Shown here: positions 6,308 through 8,494 of the stretch, piece after piece
Position numbering within the stretch: position 1 is the stretch's first letter
Layout: each line of letters opens with the position of its first letter
From: Flavobacteriales bacterium UBA6049
GTDB taxonomy: Bacteria > Bacteroidota > Bacteroidia > Flavobacteriales_G > Salibacteraceae
Assembly: GCA_002429085.1 (NCBI GenBank)
Contig: DIYR01000219.1
Coordinates: forward strand, 1 to 8,494
Length of the DNA: 8,494 bases
Direction: 5' to 3'
Notes under the pieces: generated by a model
What the model saw: the letters and a program-made list of their open reading frames with translations, nothing else
Told to the model about the DNA's origin: nothing
Database searches by the model: none
Translations under genes and position numbers: made by a program

Positions 6308-7156
6308 ATGGAAGAGATTAGAATTAAGAAAATAGAAGAACCTCATCTTTCAGGTAATTTTGAGATCACGAACCTAAATGAGGTCTTAAAAGATCGAAAT
6401 ATGGAAGAAGGCCTGCATAGGCACGACTTCTACTTTCTTTTAATTCTTGGCCATGCATCTGGCACTCATCACATAGATTTTGTTGATTACCCAATAGTTT
6501 CCAATTCTGTATTCTTAATGCGGCCAGGGCAAGTTCATGAACTTGTTCTTGAAAAAGGCAGTACTGGATACCTCATTGTTTTCGATCAAAGCTTTTACCC
6601 ACACATTCATAACTATAAGAAGGAAACTCTTCAAAAAGCTGTTCGTAACAACTTTTACCTACTCAATAATGCCATAGAGAGGCTGCTTAGCATAGCAGAT
6701 CGTATCTTTCATGAGCATCACGAAAAGCAAGCTCAAAACGATGAAGCAATACAGTCTTACCTACACATATTGTTTATTGAACTGATGCGTATAGCACAAG
6801 AAAGTAGTTCATCAAGCCACCTTGATCATCTAAAAGAACATGAAACACTAGAACAATTTGTGCAGCTTCTAGAAAGTGATATTTCTACGAACAAGCAGGT
6901 AAATCAATACGCAGAAAAGCTTTGCATAAGCCCTTATAAGCTAAACTCTATCACGAAACAGTTCTTAGCTAAAACCAGCTCGCAGCTCATCAACGAACAG
7001 ATTCTACTTGAAGCCAAAAGGTTGTTGCTTGCCACCTCAAATCAAGTAAACGAAATTGCGTTTCAACTAGGCTATGAAGATCCTGGTTATTTCATTCGAT
7101 TCTTTAAAAAACACACTGGGCACACACCTCAAGCATTTCGACAACATTTCAGATAA
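6308..7156 (+). CDS. AraC-family transcriptional regulator
   Basis: A 282-residue regulator with the usual AraC layout. The N-terminal part (about 15-100) is a cupin-like ligand-binding domain: LHRHDFYFLLIL (36-47), VFLMRPGQVHEL (68-79) and YLIVFDQSF (88-96). A helical linker (about 105-175) follows. The C-terminal domain (about 185-282) has two helix-turn-helices: the first around VNQYAEKLCISPYKLNSITK (198-217), the second around VNEIAFQLGYEDPGYFIRFF (247-266), ending with the family signature KKHTGHTPQAFR (267-278). It is a DNA-binding activator or repressor responding to a small ligand that the sequence does not reveal. The downstream cupin/DUF2938 gene pair, 106 nt away on the same strand, is the obvious candidate target, but no site was proven. 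Confidence 0.94.
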   Translation: MEEIRIKKIEEPHLSGNFEITNLNEVLKDRNMEEGLHRHDFYFLLILGHASGTHHIDFVDYPIVSNSVFLMRPGQVHELVLEKGSTGYLIVFDQSFYPHIHNYKKETLQKAVRNNFYLLNNAIERLLSIADRIFHEHHEKQAQNDEAIQSYLHILFIELMRIAQESSSSSHLDHLKEHETLEQFVQLLESDISTNKQVNQYAEKLCISPYKLNSITKQFLAKTSSQLINEQILLEAKRLLLATSNQVNEIAFQLGYEDPGYFIRFFKKHTGHTPQAFRQHFR

Positions 7157-7242
7157 GTCCTATTCATTCTACTATCTATCCTATTCCAAGACCTACATTC
7201 CAAGTGATCTTTGCTGAGTAATTAATAAGTGCGTTTACAAGC

Positions 7243-7256
7243 ATTGAATAATCAAT
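7243..7256. promoter_or_regulatory. Small palindrome before the cupin gene
   Basis: ATTGA-ATAA-TCAAT is a perfect inverted repeat ending 6 nt before the cupin start codon. It could be an operator placed at the translation start region, or a chance AT-rich palindrome. It is close to, but spaced differently from, the FNR-type TTGAT-N4-ATCAA box. AraC proteins normally use direct repeats, so it is not an obvious AraC site. Confidence 0.25.
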
Positions 7257-7262
7257 AAGATC

Positions 7263-7745
7263 ATGGAACACAATTTAAGCTCATTCTATTGTAAAGCAAA
7301 CGAAGGTGTCCAAGTTATCTCTACTGGTAATCTTTATAGAATTATTGCAGATGGTAACCAAACAAGCAAGCGCTACTCTTTGATGGAAGCCATATTAGAG
7401 CCTGGTCAAGGAGCCCCACTCCATATTCACACAAGAGAAGATGAGGCATTTTTCATTTTAGAGGGAGAAGTAACTTTTTATCTGGAAAACACAGAAATAA
7501 CTGCCAAGAAAGAAGACTTTGTTTCTTGCCCACCTAATGAAGTAAGAGCATTTAAAAACAAGGGTAATTCTAGAGCTCGCATGCTGTTATTCTACAGTAG
7601 TGCAGGAATTGAAGAAATGACCGTTCGCAGCGGCAGAATTATTGAGCAAGGTGTTGTACCAGCAATTGATGGTGAGTACGAAGCTCAATGTCCTATATTA
7701 TCTGAAGAGTATGGTGTAACAGAACTTAAAGTAGAAGCCAAATGA
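7263..7745 (+). CDS. Cupin-domain protein (quercetin-dioxygenase-like), altered motif 2
   Basis: A 160-residue small cytoplasmic cupin. Motif 1 is well kept at residues 48-69: G50-APL-H54-I-H56-TRED-E61-AFFILEG, giving three metal ligands (H54, H56, E61). Motif 2, EDFVSCPPNEVRAFKN (84-99), has R95 where the fourth ligand His of the usual PxGxxHxxxN pattern would be. The metal site may therefore be incomplete, suggesting a binding, isomerase-type or structural role rather than a standard dioxygenase; activity cannot be inferred. The C-terminal 50 residues (about 110-160) are acidic and less conserved, as in quercetin-dioxygenase-like bacterial cupins. The stop codon overlaps the start of the DUF2938 gene (ATGA), so the two are translationally coupled. 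A short palindrome lies just upstream of the ATG. The family is certain; the substrate is not. Confidence 0.85.
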   Translation: MEHNLSSFYCKANEGVQVISTGNLYRIIADGNQTSKRYSLMEAILEPGQGAPLHIHTREDEAFFILEGEVTFYLENTEITAKKEDFVSCPPNEVRAFKNKGNSRARMLLFYSSAGIEEMTVRSGRIIEQGVVPAIDGEYEAQCPILSEEYGVTELKVEAK

Positions 7746-8227
7746 TTACTCTATTAAAAATTGCAGTTATAGGTATAGGTGCTACATTCACCATGGATAT
7801 TTATTCCTTTATCATGAAACTATTTGGGATAAAGGGACTTGATTATAGATTTTTAGGACGATGGATTGGCCACATGTTTCAAGGAAGGTTTTATCACAAT
7901 AAAATCTTTGATTCGCCAGTAGTAAAGTATGAACTAATCATTGGTCAAACTGCTCATTACTCCATAGGAATTGCTTTTGCATTTCTTTTAGTCATGCTAT
8001 ACGGCAAAAAATGGCTGGATAATCCATCGCTTTTTCCTGCTTTGGTGATAGGCTTGTTAACAATGGCGGCTCCTTTCTTCTTAATGCAGCCAGCTTTTGG
8101 ATTCGGTATTGCCGGATCAAACTTGCCTGATCCAAACAGGGCTAGACTAATGAGTCTTATTATTCATAGTGTTTATGGATTCGGACTATTTGCTTCGGCT
8201 CTAATATTCAGCAAAGTAAAGTCTTGA
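7742..8227 (+). CDS. DUF2938-family membrane protein
   Basis: A 161-residue membrane protein that I recognise as DUF2938, a family without known function. Four hydrophobic segments are at about 4-26, 68-88, 97-119 and 136-157. Conserved-looking positions include TMD (17-19), GRWIGH (39-44), GxxxHYSIG (68-76), the PFFLMQPAFGFGIAGS stretch (111-126) and H142 in the last helix. Several conserved polar residues (H44, H72, H142) within or near the membrane hint at a metal or cofactor site, but this is speculation. The ATG overlaps the cupin stop by 4 nt, so the pair is almost surely co-transcribed and may act in one process. Length is full for the family and both ends look intact. An intrinsic terminator lies 127 nt after the stop. 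Confidence 0.8.
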   Translation: MITLLKIAVIGIGATFTMDIYSFIMKLFGIKGLDYRFLGRWIGHMFQGRFYHNKIFDSPVVKYELIIGQTAHYSIGIAFAFLLVMLYGKKWLDNPSLFPALVIGLLTMAAPFFLMQPAFGFGIAGSNLPDPNRARLMSLIIHSVYGFGLFASALIFSKVKS

Positions 8228-8325
8228 TATTCACATGCTATTTATCAGAAAGTGTTCAGTAACATGCGTACCACTCACCATTCTATTTCCGCTGCGCCAC
8301 TTCTACCTACTAATCAATCAATAAT

Positions 8326-8353
8326 TCTCTGAATTGTGTTACTAATTGAGAGA
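8326..8353 (+). other. Imperfect hairpin just before the terminator
   Basis: TCTCTgAATT (8326-8335) pairs with AATTgAGAGA (8344-8353) around an 8-nt loop, with a single G-G mismatch. It abuts the terminator stem beginning at 8354 and would stack on it as a tandem hairpin. It may help protect the 3' end of the transcript, or may be chance. Confidence 0.3.
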
Positions 8354-8393
8354 GGTGGGAAATGCTGTGAAAGGTCTGTTTCCCGCCTTTTTT
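8354..8393 (+). terminator. Rho-independent terminator after the cupin/DUF2938 genes
   Basis: GGTGGGAAA (8354-8362) pairs with TTTCCCGCC (8379-8387), a 9-bp stem with one G-U pair and a 16-nt loop, followed at once by six T (8388-8393). On the opposite strand the stem is not followed by a clean T-run, so it acts mainly for + strand transcription. It closes the cupin/DUF2938 unit. Confidence 0.8.
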
Positions 8394-8431
8394 AAGACAT
8401 TGTTGTAGAATAATACGGGGTTTTAGTTCAG

Positions 8432-8451
8432 TTTTTCTCTCTTCTCTTTTT
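8432..8451 (+). repeat. Homopyrimidine mirror repeat
   Basis: Twenty consecutive pyrimidines, TTTTTCTCT-CT-TCTCTTTTT, whose two 9-nt arms are exact mirror images. Mirror polypyrimidine tracts can in principle form intramolecular triplex DNA, though these arms are short. It runs directly into the composite repeat that follows. Confidence 0.5.
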
Positions 8452-8485
8452 GCCTTGACGCAAAAAAGAAGCAAAAAAGGTCAAG
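8447..8485. repeat. Composite inverted/direct repeat, probable interspersed Bacteroidota repeat
   Basis: Three symmetries are packed in 39 bases. TTTTTGC (8447-8453) and GCAAAAA (8460-8466) form a 7-bp hairpin with loop CTTGAC. That loop can instead pair with GTCAAG (8480-8485), enclosing two copies of GCAAAAAAG (8460-8468 and 8471-8479) with an 11-bp period. The two hairpins exclude each other. From memory, very similar sequences recur between genes in Bacteroidota genomes, but this could not be checked here. It lies in non-coding DNA, 54 bases after the terminator. Confidence 0.55.
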
Positions 8486-8494
8486 TTAATTCAG

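Noticed and set aside
7206..7213. GATCTTTG as a Bacteroidota -7 promoter element for the cupin gene
   Set aside because: One mismatch to TAnnTTTG and no TTTG at the expected -33 distance.
7243..7256. FNR-type box before the cupin gene
   Set aside because: The half-sites TTGA/TCAA are 4 nt apart, while the FNR box has 6 nt between them (TTGAT-N4-ATCAA); kept only as an unassigned palindrome.
8447..8485. CRISPR array or attachment site
   Set aside because: The direct repeat is only 9 bases with a 2-base gap and there is no spacer pattern, integrase or tRNA nearby.

Overview
The window looks like chromosome from a Bacteroidota bacterium, probably of the Flavobacteriia or Cytophagia type. The evidence is AT-rich DNA, start codons without clear Shine-Dalgarno sequences, a secreted enzyme ending in a type IX secretion (T9SS) type A sorting domain, and a LytS/LytTR sensor-regulator pair of the kind common in that phylum. 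All ten genes are on the + strand. No RNA gene, transposase, CRISPR array or minus-strand gene was seen.

Layout. (1) 2-1212: the 3' end of a HEPN-like protein gene, cut by the window edge, followed by a CoiA-like predicted nuclease. This stretch is visibly more A-rich than the rest and looks like accessory DNA. (2) 1213-1553: a 341-base non-coding region with a perfect inverted repeat and, next to it, a GTTCATC direct repeat with a 21-bp period that resembles LytTR-regulator binding sites. (3) 1554-4832: a tight operon of an exported serine beta-lactamase/DD-peptidase-fold hydrolase with a T9SS tail, a LytS-type membrane histidine kinase (5-nt gap) and a LytTR response regulator (8-nt overlap). 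(4) 4871-6228: a Crp/Fnr-type regulator, then a CPBP-family membrane protease. (5) 6308-8227: an AraC-type regulator, then a cupin gene overlapping a DUF2938 membrane-protein gene by 4 nt. (6) 8228-8494: no gene; it holds a good intrinsic terminator and, at the edge, a compact composite repeat with alternative hairpins and phased A-tracts.

How the genes may work together (inference). The kinase and regulator probably control, and may respond to the activity of, the surface hydrolase they are co-transcribed with. The direct repeat upstream is a concrete candidate for autoregulation. The AraC protein is the natural candidate regulator of the cupin/DUF2938 pair, which has a small palindrome directly before its first start codon. 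Three separate regulatory systems lie within about 4.2 kb (2939-7156). Nothing here is clearly a new system. The least ordinary items are the HEPN/CoiA-like pair, the hydrolase-kinase-regulator operon with its putative operator, and the composite repeat at the 3' edge.
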